From contig CAJTCG010000012.1 of the NCBI GenBank assembly GCA_910574635.1, forward strand, positions 1 to 64,000: DNA of 64,000 bases, written 5' to 3'. Made by a program: the position numbers and the translations under genes. Of the stretch, positions 17,216-26,849 are shown in pieces. The number at the start of each line of letters is the position of its first letter. Position 1 is the stretch's first letter. This stretch comes from Oscillospiraceae bacterium. GTDB lineage: Bacteria; Bacillota; Clostridia; Oscillospirales; Oscillospiraceae. Below the pieces are notes generated by a model. It did no database searches. It saw only the letters and a list, made by a program, of their open reading frames with translations, and was not told the origin of the DNA.

Positions 17216-17516
17216 GCGCGTCTACATCGACTACACCGAAGATGAGATCGGCAGCAACTTGAACTGCGGGCCGGACAAGGCCATGAGGCTGCTGGCAGAG
17301 CTGGACACTGGCAAAGGCGTGGGCCTGATTGAGCGTGTCCGGCAGGGCCAGGGCCGCCCAACGAAAATCTATGTCAAACGCTTTACCACCCGCGTCGTCC
17401 CTACCCCACCGCTGGAGCCTTCCCCCAGGCCACGGCTTTTCAGCGGCCAAGACTGCGGAAAAGCCGCAGCCCAGAGTGTAAAGTGTCCCCTTTGTCAAGG
17501 ACAAAATAAGAAATAG
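17208..17516 (+). pseudogene. Replication initiator A, 3-prime fragment
   Basis: The frame SSGRVYIDYTEDEIGSNL, then KAMRLLAELDTGKGVGLIER and GRPTKIYVKRF, is the second half of the RepA N-terminal winged-helix domain seen in Tn916/Tn1549-like elements. The first half is absent; the sequence switches to the ParB remnant on the other strand at about 17208-17215. Downstream (17475-17540), repeated GTCC/GGAC pairs and TGTCC motifs look like a solo IS end, but this is weak. Confidence 0.6.
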
Positions 17517-17586
17517 ACACCCCAATATTTGGACAGGCAATAAAAAGGGCAGCAGGCCGAATGAATCTGAAGTATTTGTCACCGAA

Positions 17587-18210
17587 TCAAAGAATCAAAA
17601 ACTGTCTCTTGTTCCAAGCAAGATTCATTAGTCCAGCGCGGCGATAGATACTTTCTCGGGTCTTTCCTGGCAGAAAATCTGCTACGTCAAGACCGATTTG
17701 CGGATAGTATTTTTTGAGTAGATCAATCTCGTTCTCAGACCACTGCACACGGCTTATGGTTAATTCCAGTTCAACCGCTTTTGTCTTACAGGCTAATTCA
17801 CTCCGGTTTGGAAGCAAAATTGACACCTTGGCACCAATGATTGGGTAGTATTTTTCTACAATTTCAATTTCCCAGAGCATCCATGGGGTGCCGCCGTTTC
17901 TCTGCCGTTTGACTGCAGTGCGAAGCCCTAGTCTTTTCGCCTGCGACACACAATCAAGGGGGGAGCGCAGAGAAAGCAGCTGGGCAGTTTCCTCTGCGCC
18001 CAGCTTGTGATATTGTTGGGTCAAGATTTTAATTTCATCCTGCGACCACTCTCTGCTATAGCCAAATCCCCAAAAGCGTGCCAATAAGCCACACTCCGCT
18101 TGAGAATGATTGGACATTTGCGGAACAACATGATCTTCGGTATAACGGTCTATGAACTCCATCAGCTCTTTTGTTGTGAAAGAGTCCAAAAAGGGTTTTT
18201 GTATTCCCAT
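17587..18210 (-). CDS. Protein with three Myb/SANT-like repeats, unknown function
   Basis: The 207-residue protein has three repeats spaced about 50 residues apart: REWSQDEIKILTQQYHKLG (about 52), MLWEIEIVEKYYPIIGA (about 111) and VQWSENEIDLLKKYYPQIG (about 158). Each is a W-x-x-x-E-I helix followed by a predicted recognition helix, as in Myb/SANT DNA-binding folds. It is probably a DNA-binding protein. The next gene on the same strand starts upstream with a 21-base gap, so the two may be co-transcribed. No family name recognised. Confidence 0.6.
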   Translation of the reverse strand: MGIQKPFLDSFTTKELMEFIDRYTEDHVVPQMSNHSQAECGLLARFWGFGYSREWSQDEIKILTQQYHKLGAEETAQLLSLRSPLDCVSQAKRLGLRTAVKRQRNGGTPWMLWEIEIVEKYYPIIGAKVSILLPNRSELACKTKAVELELTISRVQWSENEIDLLKKYYPQIGLDVADFLPGKTRESIYRRAGLMNLAWNKRQFLIL

Positions 18211-18231
18211 GGTGATCTCCTGTCCTGCTAT

Positions 18232-18900
18232 TCAATGCCCTTGAAGAATGCTGACCGTCGATTCAATGGGATAGCCCAGGAGCAGACCGGTGGTGATAAG
18301 CTGTACCGGAGTTGCGGCCCGTGTATATTGGAACGGAGCGTGGCCTGTTCCATAGCAGCTCATTTCCATATTGCACAGACGCCTTATTTCCTGCTGCTCC
18401 ATGGTGGAGACATGTACCCCCAGCTTTTCATAAAAGCTAAAAACTCTATCAAGGTCAATATAATCCGATATGGAACCCGTTCTGCATAGAAACATATGGA
18501 GAACGCGTGTTTCCTCCATTGTGTCCTCGATTCCGCGCAAAACACCAGATGGGAGGGCTTCTTTCATCGCGTCAAATTGGCGTTTTGCTTCCTCAGCCGT
18601 AGGATGATTTGGAAGGTATTCACTCTTCAAAGATTTTGTTATGCCGGCAAAAAGTTTCAGGCCTTTTTGCACAGCAGTATCCAGATATTCTTCGTCACAG
18701 CTCCAGCCCCCACAGCAGTCCAGATTTGCCCAGGAGCAGTAGGGAACCTCTACAGCCTCATGGATCAGGTTAAAACGGTACGTGCGCAGACACGCGCGCT
18801 TCCCGGCAAACTCGCTGACCACCTTGACCTGGCTGCGAGTTTTGAAATCCTCCCGGACTATGGAAACGCCTTTAGAGTTCTGATATAGAACTTTTTCCAT
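18232..18900 (-). CDS. Hypothetical protein, unknown
   Basis: The 222-residue protein contains a Cys-rich spot (DCCGGWSCDEEYLD near residue 60) and a helical middle, with no transmembrane segment. No family is recognised. It is intact, starts with ATG after AGGGA, and lies directly upstream of the Myb-like gene on the same strand. The 267 bases to the next gene hold a hairpin CCAGCCT/AGGCTGG (about 18953-18980) and an AT-rich TATAAT near 19098. Confidence 0.5.
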   Translation of the reverse strand: MEKVLYQNSKGVSIVREDFKTRSQVKVVSEFAGKRACLRTYRFNLIHEAVEVPYCSWANLDCCGGWSCDEEYLDTAVQKGLKLFAGITKSLKSEYLPNHPTAEEAKRQFDAMKEALPSGVLRGIEDTMEETRVLHMFLCRTGSISDYIDLDRVFSFYEKLGVHVSTMEQQEIRRLCNMEMSCYGTGHAPFQYTRAATPVQLITTGLLLGYPIESTVSILQGH

Positions 18901-19168
18901 GAGAATCCCTCCATTCCGGTTCGTATCGGAGCTGCTTCATAGGCCAGCTCCCAGCCTCGTCTGTTTGTGACAGGCTGGTAATCCGCATAATCCTGATGTC
19001 AATCCAACACGGCATTCAAATAAACCGAATTTCCTGCCGCAGAGAAGATAGCTTTATTCCACCTTCGCAAATTCGGCAACCATCACATGCTTCAATTATA
19101 ATGCAAAGTACGCGCATTATCAAGGCAAGAAATTATCTGATCTTTAATTTTAAGAAATGGAGGACACT

Positions 19169-19495
19169 ATGGCTACTGCCACAAAATATCTTTACACATT
19201 TTTAAGCGCCTGCTCCGGCAATTGGAGGAACACCGTTCATATCTCCTGCCAGGGAGAAGCGGACAACTCCGGCTACCTGCTGGCGGCCGACCGGGACGGC
19301 CAGCCGGTAATCCTGCCGGTTCAGCGGTTCTATGAGCTGACGGGCGTGCAGATCGACCCCGCCGAGTGCTGCGGCCAGCTCACCGAAGCGGGCTTTGATA
19401 CCCTGTACGCACAATACCTGCTCTGGCGGTGTCCCTCGGCGCAGGGGCATCCCCTGCGCCAGCTTTGCGAGACCAATATGAAAACAGCGCCGTGA
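19169..19495 (+). CDS. Small hypothetical protein
   Basis: This 108-residue protein (MATATKYLYTFLSACSGNW onward) has no recognised domain. ATG 19169 is preferred over the in-frame ATG at 19157 because GGAGG sits seven bases before it. A terminator overlaps its end, so it forms a single-gene unit. A TATAAT at about 19098 may be its promoter. Confidence 0.5.
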   Translation: MATATKYLYTFLSACSGNWRNTVHISCQGEADNSGYLLAADRDGQPVILPVQRFYELTGVQIDPAECCGQLTEAGFDTLYAQYLLWRCPSAQGHPLRQLCETNMKTAP

Positions 19496-19527
19496 TCCTG
19501 CATTGAAGGGTTGCGGCGCTGTTTTGT
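19481..19527 (+). terminator. Rho-independent terminator
   Basis: AAAACAGCGCCG (19481-19492) pairs with the complementary stretch 19514-19525 ending in GCTGTTTT. The left arm overlaps the last codons of the small hypothetical gene. Confidence 0.75.
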
Positions 19528-19624
19528 ATGAGGAGGAGCGGGGCTGCTTGATCTCGAAAGCAGATAAAGACCCGGCACGATAGAAGAGATGGGGCAACGG
19601 GTCGGTTTCATGCTTCTGTTTCTG

Positions 19625-19750
19625 CTATGCGCCCGGAAATCCAGTTGGGATGCCTTTGGGGTTTTTCAAACGATTGCGGTCGGCCAGAATCAGGTTATTG
19701 GAAAGAGCGTTCAGGCCGTAGTAGAGGGCTTCACCCTGCATAAAAAGCTC
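19625..19750 (-). pseudogene. virB4/traE, third segment, truncated at Walker A
   Basis: Reading from 19750, the sequence ELFMQGEALYYGLNALSNN, then LILADRNRLKNP, leads into the ATPase domain of VirB4-like conjugation proteins. The Walker A motif begins (GFPGA) but is replaced by a stop (19625-19627) before GKS. About 300 residues of ATPase are therefore missing. The segment is joined to the upstream part across group II intron 1: GAA before and GAG after the intron restore the frame. Confidence 0.8.
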
Positions 19751-22304
19751 ATAAGGTAGGCACGACCGCGCCATATCCGCTTGCGCGGACGGTCTCGGTC
19801 GAACCCCCTCCAAGAACCGGACGTACACCTCTCGATGTATCCGGCTCGCCCTTTGTCTATCATCAGGAATCCATAATTTGATGTTGCAGCTTATCAAAAC
19901 ATTCGGGGCAGAGCGCGATAGATTTCCTGCGCATTTTCAACATCAGCCTTTCAACTTCTGTGTCGCCCGTCAAGTCTTTGAGCCGCTTAACATGGTGCAT
20001 TCGAATTTCTTCGGTTTTCGCTGAACACAACTCACATTTTCCAGCCTTCAGCCTATGGGCCAGCCCGTTTTTCCGTTCGTATTTACGAAACTGCGGTAGA
20101 ATATCGAGAATGGCTGACCCAGCGTCTGAGGACTTTTTTCGCTCAAAACCATCGTGATAGAATTCACACCGTTTTCTTCCGGCTTTCGTATCATAATACG
20201 CGCCAAAAACGCCATCTTTCTTGTACTTCTTCCTGATTTTGTTGACGGTGGCATTGAACTTTGCAGCAAAGGTCTTGAGCATACTGCCTTCCATGATATA
20301 GCAGAATTTATTGAGCACAGTCACGTTTTCCGCAAGGCAGTAGAAGTTGTATAAACCGCGTATTTCTGAGTTGTACTTGCTGATAATTTCCACGTCCGTT
20401 CTGTGCATAAGGAACCCGCGGTGTATGGGTTTCCATCGCTCCTGTCCATCCGCGCCTCTTGCGATTTTCATAGCGCGGTATTCCCACAGTTTGCCCTCCC
20501 ACTTATCGTGGGGAACATATAGTGCAACCTTATAGTTCAGGTGGCGGCGCAGGATACCGTCTTTTCCGCGTTTAGAAGCTTTACAGCGTCTGACTGTGAA
20601 ATCGTATCCCAGGTAGCGGATCAGTTTGCTGGAATGTGTCACTTTCGTCTTTTCCGTTGACAGGGTGAGTTTTAGCTGTGTGGACAGGAACTGACCAATT
20701 TCCGATTTTATCCTTTCCGCGTCCTCTCTGGAGCCAATGACGCCAACTACAAAGTCGTCGGCGTACCGGTTATATTGCAGCCGTTTATATTGTGGGTCGA
20801 ACTGCGGGAAACTGGGCGTGTCCAACTGGCGATGTTGCGCTTGTTTGAATTCTCTGACTGCGGCTCGATGGTCCTCGGCCACTGAAAGATTTTTCTTTGC
20901 TTTGTTGTACTGATGATGGACACGGTTGTATTCCGGGCTGGGCAGTCTGTAGCCCTTACCGGAGTCCCTGTTGAATCTCGTCGTGAACGTTTCCATGAAG
21001 CGGTCCAGTTCTGTCAGATAGATGTTGGCCAGGATAGGACTGACCCCGGAGCCTTGCGGTGTTCCGGAGAATGTGCGGTGGTATTCCCACTGTTCCATAT
21101 ATCCCGCTTTCAGAAATTTCCACATCAGGGAGATAAAGTGTTCGTCTTGGATACGTCTGCGGAGGATTTCAATCAGAACGTGGTGGTCGAAGCAATCAAA
21201 GCAGGCGGTAATGTCGCCCTCAATCACCCAGTTGACGCCCGTAAAGTTAGCCTGAACTTCTTTTAATGCCGTGTGGCAGGAGCGCCCTGGCCTGAATCCA
21301 TGGGAGTGTTCCGAAAAGGTGGGTTCATAGATTGCTTCCAGCAGCATACGGACAACTTCCTGGACCAGCTTATCGTCTGTAGAGGGAATACCCAGCGGGC
21401 GCTTTTTAGACGGGTTACTCTTTTTGGCAATGTAGTGCCGCCGCGCCGGATTCGGCTGGTAGGAGTGGTCTTTCAGCGATGCAATAATGCGGTTGATGCG
21501 AGTCATGCTCATGCCGTCCAGCGTCATACCGTCTGCCCCAGAGGTCATACTGCCGGTTGATTTTGCGATGTTCTGGTAGGCCAGCAGATAAAACTCCGGG
21601 TTGTACAGGTTTCGGTACAGCCGCTGAAACTTGTAGTTTTCTTGTGTTGCTTTGGATTCCAGACTTTTCAATACATCAATCGGATTTCTCATAGTGCCTC
21701 ACGCACCTTTCTTCATTTTGTATTGAGAGACAAACTGTTTCCCTTCGCCGTGTGGATGGCTTTCCCATCCTCTGACTACTACGGAAACTCTGTTACCTTG
21801 GCGGATTTTCAGAGTCACTTTTCTCATAGCACTCATAGCCGCAAATGGGCGGCGCTCCGCTTTAGAGTAATCCCCGTTTAGCGCTATACAAATAAGCATA
21901 TGGTGTTGTCGGATGTGGTTTTCGCCGTTTTCCGCTTTCCTGCGGCTTGGTTTGCGGTGAGTATTCCGCACAGCTACACTCAAGAAATAACTGTGCCACC
22001 GCACCTGCGAGTTTAGCTCCCATACGCAGAGGGCTTCACTATACCCAACCTCCGGCTGCCATTTAGACAGTGTAGTTTTCATCCTCATACACCATGTTTC
22101 ATCTCTTCTGCGCGAAAGCCTGTGAAGCTCAGACCTTCCGCACGCTCCGCCATGCTACACTCCCCGTCAGGTTTCCCTTTTCGGATAAGGCGGGAGATGA
22201 CAGATTGCGGCACTATTTACCGCATAATACTTTTATCTGCTGCTTGCTAAAGGCAGTATTCGTATAGCCCACGAGCACCAGATGGGGTGCTCTTACGGGC
22301 GCAC
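19751..22304 (-). mobile_element. Group II intron 1 in virB4
   Basis: The intron starts GTGCGCCCG at 22304 and ends CTTAT at 19751. Removing the 2554 bases joins the virB4 codons in frame. Domain V is visible near the 3-prime end (19814-19847, arms GAGCCGG and CCGGTTC) and a domain VI stem follows. It encodes a reverse transcriptase/maturase. The region 21693-22304 is the structured 5-prime part and has no gene. Confidence 0.88.
19863..21692 (-). CDS. ltrA: Group II intron reverse transcriptase/maturase (intron 1)
   Basis: The 609-residue protein has RT blocks RPLGIPSTDDKLVQEVVRMLLE, FSEHSHGFRPGRSCHTAL and GTPQGSGVSPILANIYL (each shown in part), and the catalytic YADD at about residue 316. 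A maturase X domain follows. A C-terminal HNH/zinc module (CELCSAK, MHHVKRLKDL, CPECFD) would act as the endonuclease for retrohoming. It splices and mobilises its host intron. All motifs look intact. ATG 21692 follows AAAGGTG. Confidence 0.92.
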   Translation of the reverse strand: MRNPIDVLKSLESKATQENYKFQRLYRNLYNPEFYLLAYQNIAKSTGSMTSGADGMTLDGMSMTRINRIIASLKDHSYQPNPARRHYIAKKSNPSKKRPLGIPSTDDKLVQEVVRMLLEAIYEPTFSEHSHGFRPGRSCHTALKEVQANFTGVNWVIEGDITACFDCFDHHVLIEILRRRIQDEHFISLMWKFLKAGYMEQWEYHRTFSGTPQGSGVSPILANIYLTELDRFMETFTTRFNRDSGKGYRLPSPEYNRVHHQYNKAKKNLSVAEDHRAAVREFKQAQHRQLDTPSFPQFDPQYKRLQYNRYADDFVVGVIGSREDAERIKSEIGQFLSTQLKLTLSTEKTKVTHSSKLIRYLGYDFTVRRCKASKRGKDGILRRHLNYKVALYVPHDKWEGKLWEYRAMKIARGADGQERWKPIHRGFLMHRTDVEIISKYNSEIRGLYNFYCLAENVTVLNKFCYIMEGSMLKTFAAKFNATVNKIRKKYKKDGVFGAYYDTKAGRKRCEFYHDGFERKKSSDAGSAILDILPQFRKYERKNGLAHRLKAGKCELCSAKTEEIRMHHVKRLKDLTGDTEVERLMLKMRRKSIALCPECFDKLQHQIMDS

Positions 22305-23299
22305 TTCCGTCGTGAACGGGATAAAAATGGCGGTGCTGGACGTGGTAAGGCTCCGCTGAATCTCGATCAGATTCCGACCCAGAGGGAGAGAGGACATCAG
22401 CCCTTCCTCCTGCTGGAAATCCAGCCGGACGAGCTGGCAGTTGTGCTTTTGGGCAATGCTGGACGCCTGAAAGATGTTGTTGTCCAGCTGCCGCTGGCTG
22501 TCCGCCGTGTTTACGATCAGGAACGTCACCAAAAACATCCGCTCATTCCGGCTCTGGAGGTCTTGCAGGAGCTTCTTGGCCTCGTTGCCGTAAGTGGTGA
22601 GGTCGCTGGGCAGAATATCCATGTCGTAGCCCGCTCGGACCGCCTTTTTCTGTTCCTCGATCTTGGAACGGTCCAGCTCCGTGATCTTCCGCTTTACCGT
22701 CTTGATGGCGCTGGTTTGGTCCACAGACTGGATGTGGAGATTCACCACGAGACTGGATTCCATATCGAGGAAATCCGCCAGCATCCGGTCGTTCAGCTCC
22801 GGGGCCATGATCTGCACAAAGCTGACCGCGCCGAAGCGCCGCCCCATGCGGAAGGCCCGCCCGGTGCTGAACTCGAAGGAGCTGGGCGCGATGAAGTCCT
22901 TGGTGGAGAGGCCGGAGGGCGCTAACCACTTCCAGTCGAAGCGGAAGGGCTGGGCGGTGTCCATATGGAAGATGGAGTACATCAGCCGAAGCCGCTCCTT
23001 TCCATCCATGGGAGCGGCGGAAACGCCCAGGCGCTTGAAATTGTTCAGAATGTCGATTTCCACCCGCTCCAGCCGGGGCTTGGCCTCCCGCAGACTGTTG
23101 GCCTCCACGCCGAAGGTGAGGTATTTTGTCTTGGTCAGGCCGTTGTTGCCCTTGGCAAGCTGATTTTCCAGCATGGCGGAATACTCCCCCCGCACATCGT
23201 CGAAGCCGTCCCCCTTGCGCGGGATCGCAATACTCCGGCTGTCCTGGGCGGCGGAGAGGTTCAGGAAAGAAAGCTGAAAACGGACGGAGCTGTCGAAGT
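22305..23299 (-). pseudogene. virB4/traE, second segment
   Basis: Reading from 23299: FDSSVRFQLSFLNL, IAIPRKGDGFDDVRGEYSAM, then NGLTKTKYLTFGVEANS and a long helical region to STAIFIPFTTE. This is the N-terminal half of VirB4/TraE ATPases. Its first codon (Tyr) is shared across intron 2 and its last (Glu) precedes intron 1. The internal frame is clean, so decay here is limited to the intron insertions and the missing C-terminus. Confidence 0.85.
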
Positions 23300-26147
23300 A
23301 TAGCGATAGGTAAGCCTACAGTATCAACGTTTCCGGCTTTTCCCCCGCTCCACACCGTGCATGAGAGTTTCCCCTCACACGGCGTTCCATCAATCAAACT
23401 ACATTTTCATTGTCACAAGTTATTACAAGCAGTTTAAGGGGTGTGCCGCATTCTATCCGAAGCCGTTTAGATAGAGATTGGCGTGTTTCCCGCTGCTATG
23501 CGGAGTTTGTTTAGCTTGGAAATTTGCCTTTTGCTAAGGTTGAGAATGGCAAGATGCTTTGCTATGGTCTCATCGGTAGTCGCATGAATTAGCAGATGTA
23601 CAGGTTCTCGCACCAACACAAGGTTGTTGTATTGGTCAGTACCACCTTTTGCCCTAGGCAGCTTATGATGACAGTGGATATCAGCCAGAGATTGGAAGGG
23701 CTGTCCTGTAACAGCACATTTTCCATACTGTGCGCAGAAAAGAGATAGCCGGTTATCAGCGTATTGGGCACTGCGCCATACTAATATTTGCTGCGCCATT
23801 GCTTTCAGCAGAGATGTGTTAATTTCGAGATTGGTGTGGATTTCTTGCCTGCCCTCTGGGGTATACTTCTGAACAGCCTGCCTTTTGAACATCGGAGGTT
23901 TTGTCTGAACGTATCCTATGGGGGCGATGGGCAGATTTTTCAAGTATCGCGTTTGTGCAGAGCTGCCATATCTGTCTGCTACTGCCCCTTTTGTTGGCTG
24001 TTGTGGTTCCTTTTTCAGCCGCTTTCCCAGCCTGTAAAGTATTTTTGCCGCAGGATAGGATAATCTTGAAAAATCCACACTGACCGCTGTAGCCATTCGA
24101 TAATAATTATGTACACCCATGACAAATGCGTTATAGTCATGTACTGCGTGTACATCAGTTGTACCATGCTGTGGGCGGACAATTGCCTTTGCTTTTTCCT
24201 TCGCTACCGTCTGAATCCTTTTCATTGCCTTGCTGCTGACCCGTGAGTGGACTACCATGCCTCCTTTCTTGGGCCTTAGTTGCATTTTGATACCGAGAAA
24301 TTCCGAATATTGCGTTTTAAGATTAACAACTCTGGTTTTCTCTGGGGAAATATCCAGTCGCAGCCGCTCTTTTAACCATTGCGTAACGGCAATTTTTGCC
24401 CGATATGCCACGTCTGCGCTTGGACAGAAGATGCGGAAATCATCAGCGTAGCGTACCATGTACATTTCCTTCAATCTGGTTTTACGCATAGCTTCATAGC
24501 CGTGACTTTTAATCCGTCTCCCCTTTGTGTCATAGTAAGCCTTGCGATTATAAACAATGGGATTTTCCTGCCACTGGCTTTCCAGCCACCAGTCCAGTTC
24601 ATTCAGCACCACATTTGCCAGCAATGGTGAAATAATTCCACCCTGCGGGGTTCCCGCAGTGGGAGTTACTACCGTGCCGTCCTCTAATTGAATAGGAGCC
24701 TTTAGAATGCGCTTAATGACGTATAGCAATTGTCTATCCTTGACACCTAAAGCCCACAACTGCCTGAGCAATTTGGAGTGGTCCACATTATCGAAAAAGC
24801 CCTTTATGTCAAATTCCACTGCATACTGCATATGCGAACGCTGCATCAGTTTATATGCCGCAGCTATCGCGTTTTCGCAACTTCGGTTTGGCCGGAATCC
24901 ATAGCTGTTGTCACTGAATTTTGCCTCGCAGATTGGCTCAAGAACTTGCAGGGTACACTGCTGTATCAGCCTGTCCCAAATGCACGGGATACCCAGCGGC
25001 CTTGTTTTGGTTGGGTCATAGGGTTTTGGGATTTCCTTGCGGCGAACAGTTCGGGGTCGATAATTTTTGATAATATTACGGACTTTGGCTACCAATCCAT
25101 CCGGGGTGAACTTTTCAACATCGTGAATTGTTAACCTATCCGTACCCGGTGTTACACTGCCGGTATTGCCTTTCATATTTCGATAGGCAAGAAGAATATT
25201 GTCCCGGCTTAGGATCAAATCCATCAGCCTTCCGAAATTCTCCTTTTTTCCGGCTCTTGCAAACAGTTCGTCAAATGTCTCCTGCATACTGTAGTATTCT
25301 GCGTGCCGGAGGTTATTTACTTTTTTCGGCTTCGTTTTTTGCTTTTTGACTGCTTCTGTAACCATACAGGCATTATCTCCTTTTGAAGATAACCTTTTTG
25401 TCCTATCCGAAATCCTGTTGTTCACTTGTGAATAGACGTTTGTGCTTGATTGACTCGTGGCCGTCACTCCGCCCCCCATTACTAAGGCTGTCAGCTTTTG
25501 ACTGCCAGCCGTAGGGACATCAACGCTATTGCCACTACTTTACCCACCGCTTCGACTGCTTATATGTTTCGTCAGCCTATATCCCGAATGAGGGATACGC
25601 GATAGGCTTTCGCCACGTTCCTATACTTTTATCTGTACATATGCCCTTAGGTCTCGCTATAAGCCTGCCAGCTTGACACCGCCTGTAACGGTGTATGGAA
25701 TTTTGCCTGAACCAGAACTACTTTTCCACACTGACTCCCGTGTAGGGATAGGGGGATTAGCCCCATTCTTCCTTTAGACCCTTACATTCGCGTTTTCGTC
25801 AGTCCCTTCGGACATTCTAACCATAGGCATTTTATAGACCCCCGGCCTAACGCTCACAGCCACCTCTGGCTTGCTTTGCGCCTGTCGCTGTTTCCTTTGT
25901 TTACCGCGAGCAGAGCGAGCGCAGTCAGCCGACTTCACCGAGCTTCTGACCCTGGCCGTTTCCAACCAACGCCAGTCGGAGTATTAGGGGAGCGTTTCAG
26001 GGCGTTACCCCATCATTCCACTCTTCAAAGTATAAGTTGTTGCCTTCGTTTGTCTCTGAAGGCCCCCCGCTTTTACCACCATATGGTCTTTTCGTCCACA
26101 GAGCTTTACTCCCTGTAGAATGGTGTTTGTGCGGGAACGTGTCGCAC
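23300..26147 (-). mobile_element. Group II intron 2 in virB4
   Basis: The intron starts GTGCGACACG at 26147 and ends CGCTAT at 23300. Splicing out 2848 bases gives TAC (Tyr) across the joint and a continuous WCDFLN-YFDSSVRF. Domain V lies at 23351-23388 (arms GGAACGCCGTGTG and CACGGTGTG around a GAAA turn). The stretch 25366-26147 is the structured 5-prime half. It is distinct in sequence from intron 1, so the two were acquired separately. Confidence 0.88.
23467..25365 (-). CDS. ltrA: Group II intron reverse transcriptase/maturase (intron 2)
   Basis: From ATG 25365 (AAAGGAG eleven bases upstream) the protein has 632 residues. RT motifs include RPLGIPCIWDRLIQQ, FSDNSYGFRPNRSCENAI, GTPQGGIISPLLANVVLNEL and YADD within MYMVRYADDFRIF. 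A C-terminal HNH endonuclease is clear: CAVTGQPF, DIHCHHKLPRAKGGTDQYNN and HLLIH. An in-frame upstream start at 25479 lacks a ribosome site. The gene appears intact. Confidence 0.92.
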   Translation of the reverse strand: MVTEAVKKQKTKPKKVNNLRHAEYYSMQETFDELFARAGKKENFGRLMDLILSRDNILLAYRNMKGNTGSVTPGTDRLTIHDVEKFTPDGLVAKVRNIIKNYRPRTVRRKEIPKPYDPTKTRPLGIPCIWDRLIQQCTLQVLEPICEAKFSDNSYGFRPNRSCENAIAAAYKLMQRSHMQYAVEFDIKGFFDNVDHSKLLRQLWALGVKDRQLLYVIKRILKAPIQLEDGTVVTPTAGTPQGGIISPLLANVVLNELDWWLESQWQENPIVYNRKAYYDTKGRRIKSHGYEAMRKTRLKEMYMVRYADDFRIFCPSADVAYRAKIAVTQWLKERLRLDISPEKTRVVNLKTQYSEFLGIKMQLRPKKGGMVVHSRVSSKAMKRIQTVAKEKAKAIVRPQHGTTDVHAVHDYNAFVMGVHNYYRMATAVSVDFSRLSYPAAKILYRLGKRLKKEPQQPTKGAVADRYGSSAQTRYLKNLPIAPIGYVQTKPPMFKRQAVQKYTPEGRQEIHTNLEINTSLLKAMAQQILVWRSAQYADNRLSLFCAQYGKCAVTGQPFQSLADIHCHHKLPRAKGGTDQYNNLVLVREPVHLLIHATTDETIAKHLAILNLSKRQISKLNKLRIAAGNTPISI

Positions 26148-26481
26148 AGTTCAGGAAATCGCACCAGCCCTCAAAAATGGCGGTCTTGTCCTCGTTCTGG
26201 CTGAGCTGGTAGTTGATATCCTGAAATTGAATGGTCTTAGTGTAGTGGGCGTCCGTGACGCGGCAAATGCCGTCGGGGAACATCCGCTGATATGGAATGC
26301 TGTCTTGGGCGGACTGCTCCTTTTCGTCCGTCCGTCTGGCCCTGGCGATTGCGGCCTCAATCTGCCGTTTATCGTCTTTGGTGAGTTTTTGCCCGCCGCG
26401 CTTGACCGGGGCGGGCTTTTCCACTTCGCCGCCGCTCCTTCCGAACAGGCGGCGAATGAGCGCTTTCACTGTCGTGAACAA
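26148..26481 (-). pseudogene. virB4/traE, first segment
   Basis: A TTG start at 26481 is chosen because GGAGG (26491-26495) lies nine bases upstream. The product begins MFTTVKALIRRLFGRSGG, has a basic linker, then SIPYQRMFPDGICRVTD, YTKTIQFQDINYQLSQNEDK and EGWCDFLN, where intron 2 enters. This is the usual VirB4 N-terminus. The start lies inside the C-terminal codons of the PrgI gene (113-base overlap). The three segments total 484 codons against about 800 in intact homologues. Confidence 0.8.
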
Positions 26482-26833
26482 TCCGATAAACCTCCTTATC
26501 CAGTCTGTCCTGCCGCTCCAGGGCGGCATAAAAGTTATTGGTCCGGTAGGGCCTTTGCTTGGGCCGCAGGAAACAGACCCGCAGGATATTCCCAAGCACC
26601 TTCTCCAAGGGCTGTCCGTTTTTTTCGTACATAGCCAGCAGAAAGAAGGGGAGCATGACCAGAATCATGCTGAGGGACGCGGAGCTGTTGCCCAGGGGCT
26701 TTTGCAGAATGAAGAAAAGCGGAACGCCAATCAGCGCCCCGCCGCCGAAGCAGATTAACTGCCTCCTGGTGAGATTGAACATCACCTTGGTTTTAACTTT
26801 TGTCAGGTCCTTCGGGACTGGCACATAGGCCAT
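26369..26833 (-). CDS. PrgI-family conjugation membrane protein
   Basis: The 154-residue protein begins MAYVPVPKDLTKVKTKVMFNL (first residues), followed by two transmembrane segments (about 30-50 and 55-75), then EKVLGNILRVCFLRPKQRPY. This matches PrgI proteins that sit between TrbL and VirB4 in Gram-positive conjugation systems. A basic tail extends over the virB4 start. It is probably a VirB3-like inner membrane component. GGAGGGG precedes the ATG. Confidence 0.85.
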   Translation of the reverse strand: MAYVPVPKDLTKVKTKVMFNLTRRQLICFGGGALIGVPLFFILQKPLGNSSASLSMILVMLPFFLLAMYEKNGQPLEKVLGNILRVCFLRPKQRPYRTNNFYAALERQDRLDKEVYRIVHDSESAHSPPVRKERRRSGKARPGQARRAKTHQRR

Positions 26834-26849
26834 GGGTCGAACCCCTCCT

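Noticed and set aside
17475..17545. Possible solo IS3-type terminal repeat (repeated GTCC/GGAC motifs)
   Set aside because: No transposase frame and no second end nearby; resemblance too weak to annotate.
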